64,000 nt of DNA from Halocatena marina (GTDB lineage: Archaea; Halobacteriota; Halobacteria; Halobacteriales; Haloarculaceae): positions 1,240,001-1,304,000 of the forward strand of contig NZ_CP109785.1 in assembly GCF_025913575.1 (NCBI RefSeq), given 5' to 3'. Numbering within the stretch: the stretch's first letter is position 1; each line of letters opens with the position of its first letter. Under the pieces are notes generated by a model, which was not told where the DNA came from, ran no database searches, and saw only the letters and a list, made by a program, of their open reading frames with translations. The translations under genes were made by a program, and so were the position numbers. Positions 1-7,989 of the stretch are shown piece after piece.

Positions 1-840
1 CTCTCCCCCGGATATTGACTGAACATCCCATACTGCCTCATCGACTGTAAGATACGGTCGACGAATATTCGGAACCACTTTATCGAGTTCGTAGCTGAAT
101 CGCGTTATCTGTGAGGCCTGTACTGCCGATTCAGACAGCGTGTCAGGTTGATCGAACACCTCCCGTGGCGTCCCTTCGATCAGTTCACGCCCGTGCTTGA
201 GACAGATAACACGATCACAGTACTGCTGAACGATTGGGATAATGTGAGTGACGATGACAATCGTTCTGTTGTCTTCCTCTTTGAGCCTCCGAAGGAAGTT
301 CATGATCTCGATCGACTGTTTCGCGTCTTGACCAGTCGTAGGCTCATCGACGATTATCATACTGGGTTTCATCGCCAAAATCGAAGCAATCGCCACTCGC
401 TGTCGTAGCCCCTTGGTCAGCGAATTTGGATGCGCTTCGAACAGCTCGTCTCTGACGCCGGCAACCGCTGCTGCTTCCTGTGCGCGTGCGCTAACTTCTT
501 CGTCGTGCATTCCAAGATTACGTGGGCCGTATGCTATTTCATCCCAAACTGATCGGTTGAATAGCTGATGATCTGGGTTTTGGAACACGTATCCCACCTT
601 CTCGACGATTTTGTTCGAACTTCTCTTTTCGCGTGTGTCGATTCCTTCGACGGATACTGTTCCTTCTGTCGGCGTGAGTGTCGCGTTCAAGCACTTCGAG
701 AGCGTGCTTTTTCCAGCTCCGTTCTGTCCGATCAGCCCCACGATTTCAGCCTCGTCGAAAGAAACATTCACCCCGTTCAGGGCTTTCGTTCCATCCGGAT
801 ATGTGAGATGGAGATCGTTCGTCTCGACTACGTGTTTCAT
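1..840 (-). CDS. ECF importer ATPase subunit (partial, C-terminus beyond window)
   Basis: Cytoplasmic ATPase of an energy-coupling-factor (ECF) vitamin/nutrient importer. From the ATG at 840 the frame is open for 280 codons to the window edge, so the stop is missing. Visible motifs in order: Walker A (GQNGAGKST, near residue 36), Q-loop (VFQNPDHQ), a degenerate signature (LTKGL instead of LSGGQ, followed by RQRVAIAS), Walker B (IIVDEPTTG) and the switch His (VTH). The last ~60 residues form the usual C-terminal extension. The start overlaps the stop of the next ATPase gene by four bases (ATGA), so the two are translationally coupled. The operon order is T subunit, ATPase, ATPase. The pairing with ECF rather than another ABC class is inferred from the T-type membrane gene upstream. 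Confidence 0.9.
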   Translation of the reverse strand, partial: MKHVVETNDLHLTYPDGTKALNGVNVSFDEAEIVGLIGQNGAGKSTLSKCLNATLTPTEGTVSVEGIDTREKRSSNKIVEKVGYVFQNPDHQLFNRSVWDEIAYGPRNLGMHDEEVSARAQEAAAVAGVRDELFEAHPNSLTKGLRQRVAIASILAMKPSMIIVDEPTTGQDAKQSIEIMNFLRRLKEEDNRTIVIVTHIIPIVQQYCDRVICLKHGRELIEGTPREVFDQPDTLSESAVQASQITRFSYELDKVVPNIRRPYLTVDEAVWDVQSISGGE

Positions 841-1697
841 AGTTGCTCCTCCTTTTTCATGCGTTTCTCACAGAGTGAGACCGCTTCATCGATCGTCAGC
901 GGTATTTCGACCTCACTTTTTGGTGATGACTGAAGCTGACGCGCAAAAAGCGTCACTTCCGGTGCGAATAAGCTGGCGAGCTCAGCATCAGAAAGTTCCT
1001 CGAAGAACTGATGTGGCGGTGCTCGGTGTGTAATCTTCCCATCATCGATGTAGATGAGCCTGTCTGCGAGCGGAGCGAGATGTTCAATGTCGTGTTCGGC
1101 AATGATTACAGTCTTGTCTTCGGCAATAAGTTCACTGATAATTTCGAACACCTGTGCTTTCCCATGAGGATCGAGCATGTTGGTCGGCTCGTCGAAGACG
1201 AAGATATCCGGCTTCATGGCGATGACCGACGCAAGAGCGACCCGTTGTTTTTGTCCTCCCGAGAGCTCCAACGGGGATTTATCGAGCAGGTCCTCGATGC
1301 CGACTTTTTCCGCAGCGGCGAACAGACGACGATCAATTTCATCGAGATCGAGACGGAGATTTTCGAGGCCAAAGACGATTTCGTCCAGCACGTTCATCAT
1401 CGTGAACTGGAGTTCGGGATCTGAGAAAACGAACCCGACTGTTGCTGCTAGTTCGCGTTCGTTCATCTCCTCGACGAGGGTACCGTAGAGGCGAACCTCT
1501 CCCTCTTTGATACCGTCCGTTGATTTGGGGATCATCCCACTGATGGACTTTAGGAGCGTTGTTTTTCCGTTTTCGTTCGCTCCGACGATGCCCAGCACCT
1601 CACCTTCTCCCACCTCCAGCGTAATGTCTTCTAAGGCATTATCGTCTGCATGAAGATATCGCCAGTTGAGATTCGTAATTTCGACTGTTTTTGTCAT
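837..1697 (-). CDS. ECF importer ATPase subunit with Ser in the Q-loop
   Basis: Second ATPase of the same importer, 286 residues. Motifs: Walker A GANENGKTT, signature LSGGQKQR, Walker B FVFDEPTNMLD and switch His IIAEHD. The Q-loop position reads VFSDPELQ, so the Gln that normally senses nucleotide and contacts the coupling helix is Ser. The partner ATPase keeps this Gln but has a poor signature, so the pair is asymmetric. I chose the start at 1697 (MTKTVEI) and not an upstream in-frame ATG at 1787, because GGAGTG lies just upstream of 1697 and the longer version would overlap the T-subunit gene. It lies 13 bases downstream of that gene. Substrate cannot be read from the ATPase. Confidence 0.9.
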   Translation of the reverse strand: MTKTVEITNLNWRYLHADDNALEDITLEVGEGEVLGIVGANENGKTTLLKSISGMIPKSTDGIKEGEVRLYGTLVEEMNERELAATVGFVFSDPELQFTMMNVLDEIVFGLENLRLDLDEIDRRLFAAAEKVGIEDLLDKSPLELSGGQKQRVALASVIAMKPDIFVFDEPTNMLDPHGKAQVFEIISELIAEDKTVIIAEHDIEHLAPLADRLIYIDDGKITHRAPPHQFFEELSDAELASLFAPEVTLFARQLQSSPKSEVEIPLTIDEAVSLCEKRMKKEEQL

Positions 1698-1710
1698 ATA
1701 TTCACTCCAA

Positions 1711-2670
1711 CTATGGTTTAACGACGCTCCAGAGGTATTCGTAGACGATCCCCTGATCATACCGGAACTGTCCCTCGAAGAATGCAAGATAGAACACCAC
1801 CAGCGCGACGCTGACTGCCCCAGCGATCACGAGATGATCCCGGACTCGCATTCGATACTGTGTTCGGAGGTAGTTCGGTCGGTCAGATTCGAACAGACTG
1901 AATTCGAAATTGTGATAGCCGCGAGCGAACAGGGCGTCCTCTATGTGTGTGATTCGACGAATAGCGAGTGTAAACAGCGGAACAATGTACATGACGTAGT
2001 GTTTCACTCGGTTCGTTACAGACATTCCTCCCGTTTCCAGACCCTTTGCGTGCTCTGCTTCCCGGATCGTCGATAGATCATCGAGAAAGAGCCCCGCCGA
2101 TCGAAACGCCAACGACAACACGTACACGACACCAAACGAGATATTGAGCTGTCGGAGTGCAACGATGATATCCCGTTCGCGGTTCGTGGTCGCATAGAAG
2201 ATGGCGGCGAAGACGAGGGCAATGATGCGCCAGTAGTTTGCGAATGCGAACATCAACGGCTCGAAATAGCCAGTCACAAACCCTGTTTGAAATGCAACGG
2301 CTCCCGACGTATCCCCCGGGAAGAACAGATACGTCCCCATCATGAACAGGAACATCGTGACGATGAGCGGGAGGAAAAGTCTGAGCCGCTGGAGCGAGAC
2401 ACTCGCGGTCAGTAAGAGTACGAGCCATACTCCGACAAGCATGACGTTGAGTTCGGTCGTTAGGACAGCGAGCGGAAGGAAGGCGAAAATGACCATTATC
2501 AAAAGGCGCGTCAACGGGTGGAAACTGTAGACCCATGATTCGGCAGGAACGTAGCCGAACAACGTTTTCTTGCGCCGTTGGGTTGGTTGATCCCCTGACT
2601 GGTCTACCTCCGTTTGGTCTGAGACCGGCAGGTTTACGCTGTCTTTCGCCGCCTCGTGAGAAGTCATCAT
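1711..2670 (-). CDS. ECF transporter T component (transmembrane)
   Basis: About 319 residues. After a polar N-terminal ~45 residues come five or more hydrophobic segments (for example ILLIMVIFAFLPLAV-like and LFLPLIVTMFLFMM), then a cytoplasmic helix region with the short Ala-Arg-Gly type motif FARGYHNFE near the C-terminus. This is the layout of the EcfT/CbiQ family, the scaffold that links ATPases to the substrate-binding S subunit. It is the first gene of a three-gene leftward operon. ATG codons at 2670 and 2667 are both possible. A palindrome (2706-2719) and a TATA-like TTTATCAA (2691-2698) lie just upstream, so the mRNA is probably leaderless. Confidence 0.85.
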   Translation of the reverse strand: MMTSHEAAKDSVNLPVSDQTEVDQSGDQPTQRRKKTLFGYVPAESWVYSFHPLTRLLIMVIFAFLPLAVLTTELNVMLVGVWLVLLLTASVSLQRLRLFLPLIVTMFLFMMGTYLFFPGDTSGAVAFQTGFVTGYFEPLMFAFANYWRIIALVFAAIFYATTNRERDIIVALRQLNISFGVVYVLSLAFRSAGLFLDDLSTIREAEHAKGLETGGMSVTNRVKHYVMYIVPLFTLAIRRITHIEDALFARGYHNFEFSLFESDRPNYLRTQYRMRVRDHLVIAGAVSVALVVFYLAFFEGQFRYDQGIVYEYLWSVVKP

Positions 2671-2705
2671 ATGGCATAGAGCGGGTTGAATTGATAAACG
2701 TTTGA

Positions 2706-2719
2706 CCTCCCATGGGAGG
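2706..2719. promoter_or_regulatory. Perfect 14-bp palindrome CCTCCCATGGGAGG upstream of the ECF T operon
   Basis: Perfect inverted repeat centred at 2712/2713. On the minus strand it is followed after 7 bases by TTTATCAA (2691-2698), a TATA-like box about 25 bases from the ATG at 2670. The same element (consensus CCTNCCATGGNAGG) recurs at 2863, 3691 and 6683, always just upstream of a TATA-like box. It is probably the binding site of a dimeric regulator. The position upstream of TATA/BRE suits an activator, although occlusion of TFB binding is also possible. Confidence 0.8.
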
Positions 2720-2862
2720 AGGTCGTTCCTCTCTTAGTGCCCATATATTGATTGCATGCGAAATTATCGATGAAAATCCAATACAGAGGAATGAAGGCCG
2801 TCTATTGATGTTACTCGTGATGATCTTGTATTTATATCTATATTTATGTGAATAAACAATCT

Positions 2863-2876
2863 CCTTCCATGGGAGG
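2863..2876. promoter_or_regulatory. Palindrome CCTTCCATGGGAGG upstream of the S-component gene
   Basis: Second copy of the shared operator-like element, with one mismatch between the arms. It is followed on the plus strand after 6 bases by TATTAACT (2883-2890), a plausible TATA box for the rightward gene at 2936. The 265-base intergenic region thus holds one copy per divergent promoter, 143 bases apart. The spacer between them is AT-rich and codes for nothing I can support. Confidence 0.75.
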
Positions 2877-2935
2877 TGGAGGTATTAACTATGATTGGCA
2901 AGTGGTACCTACTGCCATGAAACGTGGTGTTGATT

Positions 2936-3601
2936 ATGGGTTCGGCTAAAAACGTGAAAGGTGTGGACAAGGATTCAGGAAGTGAACGGCCAACAACGGA
3001 TGGGCGCGAGGTCTGGAAAGTTCACGAAGGTGAACACCGGGAGTCTGGTCCGGTTCATGTAATAATGACCGCTCTCTTCATTGGTATCGGTATCGTCGTC
3101 GGTACCTTTGGGAGCTTAGCCGTTCCAATCGGGTTTGTGTCGGCATTCTGGCCGGGGCAGGCAGTGCAGGCCGTCGGCGCGGTTTGGTTCGGTGCGTGGG
3201 GAATCATCGCTGGTGTTGTATTCCCGATCATATCGAACACAATCAGTGGCTCTGCTCCGCTCCCGGTGTCGCTCGCGTACATCCCCGGGAACATGGTTCA
3301 GGCAGGACTTGCTGCGTGGGCAATGAAACATTTCCATGCGCACCCATCGCTCAAAACCAGGCGAGACTGGATCATCTTCATCGCTTTCGGAGTCATCGCA
3401 GCGAATTTCGTCGGGTCGCTCTGGGGCTCTGCCATCCTATTGACGTTCGGTCTCATCACAGCCGAAGCTTGGCCGATCGTGTGGGTTGGCTGGTGGATTG
3501 GTAACACCATCCCCGGTGTCATCTTCGGTGGTATCCTACTGAAGTTCGTCTCCCCAGTCATCATCGACAGCAAAGCCTTCGTGAAAAACTGGTGGGCCTG
3601 A
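2936..3601 (+). CDS. Putative ECF transporter S component (substrate-binding membrane protein)
   Basis: 221 residues. About 40 polar residues are followed by roughly six hydrophobic helices (from VHVIMTALFIGIGIVVGTF onward), Gly- and aromatic-rich with short loops. This matches the size and layout of ECF S subunits, which bind the substrate and toggle in the membrane. The assignment rests on this layout, its divergent position next to the T/ATPase operon and the shared operator palindrome; I do not recognise a substrate-specific subfamily. The start is ATG 2936; a GTG at 2924 is in frame. The enzymes downstream suggest a ureide, hydantoin or N-acyl amino acid as substrate, which is inference. 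Confidence 0.65.
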   Translation: MGSAKNVKGVDKDSGSERPTTDGREVWKVHEGEHRESGPVHVIMTALFIGIGIVVGTFGSLAVPIGFVSAFWPGQAVQAVGAVWFGAWGIIAGVVFPIISNTISGSAPLPVSLAYIPGNMVQAGLAAWAMKHFHAHPSLKTRRDWIIFIAFGVIAANFVGSLWGSAILLTFGLITAEAWPIVWVGWWIGNTIPGVIFGGILLKFVSPVIIDSKAFVKNWWA

Positions 3602-3690
3602 GATAACTGGATCACACACTCCTCTCAGCCGACCCCGTTTTCGTGCATACTATTGATTGAGTGGTAGCGTCCGACCGTGTTCACTAGCTA

Positions 3691-3704
3691 CCTCCCATGG
3701 AAGG
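3691..3704. promoter_or_regulatory. Palindrome CCTCCCATGGAAGG upstream of the PLP enzyme
   Basis: Third copy of the element, with symmetric flanks (ACCT...AGGT, 3690-3705). A TATA-like GGTTATTGG (3710-3718) begins 5 bases downstream, and translation starts at 3742 or 3748. The ATG inside the palindrome (3697) is in frame with the gene. An automatic start call there would turn the operator into codons. Confidence 0.8.
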
Positions 3705-3747
3705 TGCTAGGTTATTGGGCGACGGAAGTGCATTCTTCTGCATGGTA

Positions 3748-4983
3748 ATGGAACATGTCACTTCCCTCGAGTGCACCCTTTGCGGTGAGACGTATGCTCC
3801 CGACCAAATCATCTATACCTGTCCGAACCACGAGGGCGTTGCAGGCATCCTTGAAGTACAGTACGACTACGATCTCATTAACGACCGATTCGACGAACCA
3901 CTCGATGGTGTTATCGAGAGCCAATGGAAATACCGTGCCTTCCTCCCGATCAATGACGACGCGCCTGCCGTCACATTAAACGAGGGCGGCACTGATCTGT
4001 TCGTCACGCCGAATCTGAGCGATGAGTTGGGGGTCGATATCCGGATAAAAGACGATGGGCGAAATCCCACCGGTGTATTGAAAGATCGTGCAACGAGTGT
4101 CTCAGTTACTAAGGCTGCCTACCTTGGTCAAGACGTCATAACGTGTGCCTCGACAGGCAACGCAGCCGCATCTCTGGCTGGCTATGCAGCTCGTGCAGGA
4201 CTGCCGTGTCGAATCTTCGTTCCTGACGCAGCCCCCGAGGAAAAGCTTGCACAGCCACTTGTGTACGGTGCAGACGTCCTCGCTGTGGATGGAAGCTACG
4301 ACGAGGCATACGATCTAAGCATGGACGTCACAGAGGCGTTCGGCTGGTATAACCGAAATGCGGCGGTCAATCCGTTCCAGGTCGAAGGAAAACGAACCGT
4401 CGGGCTCGAACTCGCAGAGCAAACGAAAGGCGACGTTCCAGATTGGCTCGTTTTCTCGATGGGTGATGGATGTACAATCTACGGTGGCTGGAAGGGATTT
4501 CGTGAGTTCTACGATCTTGGCTTTGTCGACGAGACACCGAAGATGCTCGGTGTCCAAGCAACAGGAGCAAGCGCAATCCACGACACGTTCCACTCTCACG
4601 ACGACATCGACGACGTTGCAAAAACAGTCGCAGACAGTATCTCTGTCGGCCGACCACGGAACACAGTCAAAGCCTGTAAAGCGCTCGAAGAAAGCGACGG
4701 GACATCACTCCTCGTCACTGACGAAGAAATTCTCGCCGCAGAGAAAACGCTGGGAACTACAGAGGGAATCTACGCCGAACCCGCAGGGGCGACTCCGATC
4801 GCAGGTGTCCGAAAGGCACTCGATCAGGGTATCATCGAACCGGACGAAACGGTGCTCGCTGTCGTCACGGGCTACGGATTAAAAGATACGAAAAGTGCAA
4901 TGAAAGCGAGTGGTGAACCTCAGTACATCGGCCCCGATCTCGAAGCTGTCGACACACTGTACGGCGATACCGGCTCGTCGTAG
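3748..4983 (+). CDS. Threonine-synthase-like PLP-dependent enzyme
   Basis: 411 residues, fold-type II PLP enzyme, cytoplasmic. The N-terminus has the small Cys motif common in archaeal threonine synthases (CTLC near residue 9 and a further Cys near 25). The PLP lysine lies in NPTGVLKDRA, and a phosphate-binding loop reads CASTGNAAASLAGYAA. The usual length and a Ser/Gly-rich C-terminal region complete the family picture. Threonine synthase itself is possible. However, it sits among hydantoinase/carbamoylase genes under their shared palindrome, so a catabolic lyase (for example an ammonia-lyase on a diamino- or hydroxyamino acid) is a fair alternative. ATG 3748 is preferred, with ATG 3742 also possible. 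The frame continues upstream to 3697 only through the operator. It converges on the next gene. Confidence 0.8.
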   Translation: MEHVTSLECTLCGETYAPDQIIYTCPNHEGVAGILEVQYDYDLINDRFDEPLDGVIESQWKYRAFLPINDDAPAVTLNEGGTDLFVTPNLSDELGVDIRIKDDGRNPTGVLKDRATSVSVTKAAYLGQDVITCASTGNAAASLAGYAARAGLPCRIFVPDAAPEEKLAQPLVYGADVLAVDGSYDEAYDLSMDVTEAFGWYNRNAAVNPFQVEGKRTVGLELAEQTKGDVPDWLVFSMGDGCTIYGGWKGFREFYDLGFVDETPKMLGVQATGASAIHDTFHSHDDIDDVAKTVADSISVGRPRNTVKACKALEESDGTSLLVTDEEILAAEKTLGTTEGIYAEPAGATPIAGVRKALDQGIIEPDETVLAVVTGYGLKDTKSAMKASGEPQYIGPDLEAVDTLYGDTGSS

Positions 4984-5022
4984 CAAACAAGGGTGTACTC
5001 CTCGACTCGTTTCACACACAAT

Positions 5023-6645
5023 TTACACACCGTCTTGTTCGATCCGTGGACGAGACTGACCATTCCACGCCTCAGTCGATCGGAGCACTTCTCCGGCACT
5101 CTTGCCCGTTGGTTGTCCCGCTTCAACAGCAATCGTTCCATTGACGAGGACATAGTTCATCCCATCGGCTAACTGCAATGGGTTCTGATACGTGCCGTTC
5201 TCCCGTACCGTATCGAGATCGAACGCTACGAGATCAGCACAGTACCCTTCCGCAATGCGGCCTCGATCTGAGAGTCCGAGGATTGCCGCCGCGTGGCCAG
5301 ATGCCTTATACACTGCCGTCTCGATCGGGAACACGGCGCGATCTTCGACGTACCGTTCGAGAATTCGAGCGAACGTGCCGATCGCGCGGGGATGTGGCTT
5401 CCCGCCGAAGATCCCGTCCGAGCAGATCGTTCCACGTGTGTCAGCGAGGAATCGCTCGATATCCTCTTCTGTCATGATGAAATCTGCCATCGTCACATCG
5501 AGGGATTCTTCGACGAGCAAGTCACACATCGCAGCAATCGGATCGACGTCCCGTCGTGTTGCAATCGCATCGACTGTTTCCCCGATGGCTGTGCCACTCG
5601 CCGTGTGAGTGATGAGAATGTTCTCCCAGGTTCCTGCTGCTCGGGCGAGGTTCTCCCATTCGCCATCAGATTCGATATCTGCTCGGATTTTCGAACGCAT
5701 CTCGGGATCGTTCAGCCGGGCGTGAATCTCGGATGCATTCCCCTCACGTGCCCACGGTGGTAACAATGCGGTGAGCATTGTCGAACCGGCAGTGTACGGA
5801 TACTGATCGAACGTGACCGTTACACCGCGCTCATTGGCAGCATCGAACAGTTCGAGGATCTCTTTCGACGCCCCCCAGTTGGCTCGTCCACCGACTTTCA
5901 GATGAGAGACGTGTGGCTGACACCCGCCGTTTTCACAGATATCCAGATAGCGCTCGATTGATTCGACGACGTAGTCCGTTTCGTTCCAAACGTGTGAAAC
6001 CATGAACGAGTTGCGTGTTCCAAGCGTTTGTGCCAGTTCGATGAATTCATCGTCACGACCGTAGGAACTGGGTGGGTAGATCATCCCTTTCGACATGGCG
6101 AATGCGCCCTCGTCGATGGCAGTCAGTAGTTCTTCACACACCGTGTCTATTTCCGAACGATCGAGTTCGCGCGTTTCGAAATCGGCGACTGTCGAACGAA
6201 GGTTCCCATGGGGTGCATAGTAAGCACAATTAACTGCTGGTGTTGCAGCATCTAGTTCGTCGAGAAACGATCCAACAGATGTCCACGACCAGTCGTCTTT
6301 CGTTCCCAAAAGCGTCTGTACGCGTTTTCCCCACTCTTCTTTGAGCGCTTCGGGAACAGGGGCGACACTAACGCCGTCTTGCCCGAGAACTTCGAGAGTT
6401 ACGCCTTGGGTGAGTTTCTCTGGTGCAGTTGGATAATCAAACAGGCGGAGCTCCGAGTGAGCGTGCATATCGATGAATCCAGGCGTGAGATACGCCCCAT
6501 CGAGGTCGATAACCCGGTCTGCTCCAACTCCTGTTTCATCAATACGATCGATAGTACCGTCCTCAATACGCACGGTCGCAGCATAGGGTGGACGACCTGT
6601 CCCATCAACAACTGTTGCATTCTGAAATTCAAGAGACCCGACCAT
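5023..6645 (-). CDS. N-acyl-D-amino-acid deacylase family amidohydrolase
   Basis: 540 residues, composite beta-sandwich plus TIM barrel of the amidohydrolase superfamily. It begins with the typical sandwich (ATVVDGTGRP), then the metal motif GFIDMHAHSE, further His ligands in VSHVWNETD and PHVSHLK, and the late Asp in ICSDGIFGG. The C-terminal part (GRIAEGYCADLVAFD) returns to the sandwich. Close relatives are D-aminoacylases and N-acyl-D-glutamate/aspartate deacylases, which release D-amino acids; dihydroorotase-like functions are less likely. ATG 6645 is chosen. The in-frame codon at 6690 lies inside the shared palindrome and would place the promoter in the gene. It is divergent from the carbamoylase gene and co-regulated with it by inference. 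Confidence 0.85.
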   Translation of the reverse strand: MVGSLEFQNATVVDGTGRPPYAATVRIEDGTIDRIDETGVGADRVIDLDGAYLTPGFIDMHAHSELRLFDYPTAPEKLTQGVTLEVLGQDGVSVAPVPEALKEEWGKRVQTLLGTKDDWSWTSVGSFLDELDAATPAVNCAYYAPHGNLRSTVADFETRELDRSEIDTVCEELLTAIDEGAFAMSKGMIYPPSSYGRDDEFIELAQTLGTRNSFMVSHVWNETDYVVESIERYLDICENGGCQPHVSHLKVGGRANWGASKEILELFDAANERGVTVTFDQYPYTAGSTMLTALLPPWAREGNASEIHARLNDPEMRSKIRADIESDGEWENLARAAGTWENILITHTASGTAIGETVDAIATRRDVDPIAAMCDLLVEESLDVTMADFIMTEEDIERFLADTRGTICSDGIFGGKPHPRAIGTFARILERYVEDRAVFPIETAVYKASGHAAAILGLSDRGRIAEGYCADLVAFDLDTVRENGTYQNPLQLADGMNYVLVNGTIAVEAGQPTGKSAGEVLRSTEAWNGQSRPRIEQDGV

Positions 6646-6682
6646 GTGTGTGGTTGGTTTACACGCTACAAAAGTGGCACCA

Positions 6683-6696
6683 CCTACCATGGAAGG
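6683..6696. promoter_or_regulatory. Palindrome CCTACCATGGAAGG between divergent deacylase and carbamoylase genes
   Basis: Fourth copy, one mismatch between the arms. It sits in the middle of the 90-base divergent gap. TATA-like boxes flank it at similar distances: CAATAAAA (6702-6709) for the rightward gene and, on the minus strand, CTTTTGTA (6668-6675) for the leftward gene. One bound dimer could therefore control both promoters. Confidence 0.8.
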
Positions 6697-6735
6697 CTAT
6701 TCAATAAAAAGAGCGGGAAACCAGTATAGCATGAC

Positions 6736-7989
6736 ATGGACGTTGTTGTAAGTAGTGAGCGATTTCAGAGTCGTTTCGAGGTATTCAGCCAGATTGGGGA
6801 AACTGATCGCAGTGGGGTGAATCGTCCTTCTCTCTCGGACGCGAATAAATTAGCACGACAACAGATCGTTGAATGGTTTGAGGATGCTGGATTGACCGTC
6901 ACCATCGATGAGATGGGGAATATTTTCGGACGCAGAGACGGGAGCACAACGGACGCTTCACCAGTACTCTTTGGCTCTCATATTGATAGTCAGTACAACG
7001 GTGGGCGCTATGACGGCGTCGTCGGTGTTCTTGGCGCGCTCGAAGTAATCGAATCGCTCAACGACGCCGGTGTAGAGACGGATCGGCCACTCGAAATCGT
7101 TGCGTGGAGCAACGAGGAGGGTGTTCGATTTCAACCGGACATGCTTGGCAGTGGGGTCTTCACCGGCGTTTTTGATCTCGAATACGCCTATTCCCGTGAG
7201 GACAGTGATGGAAACACATTCGGAGACGAGTTAGAGCGAATCGGCTACCGAGGAGAGCATCCCTGTGAACCACGTGATATTCACTGTTACTTTGAGCTTC
7301 ACGTCGAGCAAGGGCCGTATTTGGATGAACAGGATTTGAGTGTCGGTGTCGTCGAAGGAGTCTACGGCTTTTCTTGGCTTGACGCCCGCTTCGGTGGAAA
7401 AGCAGACCACGCTGGACCGACACCAATGCATCTCCGACACGATGCACTCGTCGCAACGAGCGATATCATCACCGCAGTCCGACGGCTTACCGCGAGCGGA
7501 GGGTCTGATTTAGTCGGAACCGTCGGATCGGTCGATGTCTACCCGAACTCCATCAATGTCATTCCGGAACAGGTCGAGTTCACCGTTGATCTGCGATCAT
7601 ACGACAACGAAACAGTCGATCAGGCTGTCGAACGCATTCGGACCGAGATTCGGTGTGCCGCAGAGCGCGAAGATGTCAGTTGGTCTTGTGAAGAGATCAT
7701 GCGCGTCGATGCTGATCCATTCGATGCGGATTGTGTCAAGACGGTTGAGCGAGCAGCTAAAGCCGTCGATGCAGAGTATATGCGTATGGTCAGTGGTGCG
7801 GGACACGATGCAAACTATCTCAACACCGTCTGTCCGACGAGTATGATATTCATACCAAGTGTCGATGGCGTTAGCCACACCGAGGGTGAGTACACCGAAT
7901 GGGAGGACGTAGTGGTCGGTGCGAACGTTCTCATGGGTGCAGTGACCGAACAAGCGACGATAACGGAAACGACCGAACTACACCAATGA
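6736..7989 (+). CDS. M20-family N-carbamoyl-L-amino acid amidohydrolase (hydantoinase/carbamoylase type)
   Basis: 417 residues, zinc/manganese-dependent. Metal motifs are intact: GSHIDSQYNGGRYDG (His and bridging Asp) and AWSNEEGVRF (the Glu-Glu pair), with further His in YFELHVEQGP and at the end in GVSHTEGEYTE. The lid domain begins near FGGKADHAGPTPM. Family members cleave N-carbamoyl amino acids, allantoate, ureidoglycolate or beta-ureidopropionate; the exact substrate cannot be decided here. The start at 6736 follows a TATA-like box (6702-6709) by about 30 bases, so the transcript is probably leaderless or nearly so. An out-of-frame ATG at 6731 terminates at once. Its stop overlaps the hydantoinase start by four bases. 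Confidence 0.9.
   Translation: MDVVVSSERFQSRFEVFSQIGETDRSGVNRPSLSDANKLARQQIVEWFEDAGLTVTIDEMGNIFGRRDGSTTDASPVLFGSHIDSQYNGGRYDGVVGVLGALEVIESLNDAGVETDRPLEIVAWSNEEGVRFQPDMLGSGVFTGVFDLEYAYSREDSDGNTFGDELERIGYRGEHPCEPRDIHCYFELHVEQGPYLDEQDLSVGVVEGVYGFSWLDARFGGKADHAGPTPMHLRHDALVATSDIITAVRRLTASGGSDLVGTVGSVDVYPNSINVIPEQVEFTVDLRSYDNETVDQAVERIRTEIRCAAEREDVSWSCEEIMRVDADPFDADCVKTVERAAKAVDAEYMRMVSGAGHDANYLNTVCPTSMIFIPSVDGVSHTEGEYTEWEDVVVGANVLMGAVTEQATITETTELHQ

Noticed and set aside
6204..6214. CCATGG inside the deacylase gene
   Set aside because: It lacks the CCT/AGG arms and lies in coding sequence far from a promoter.
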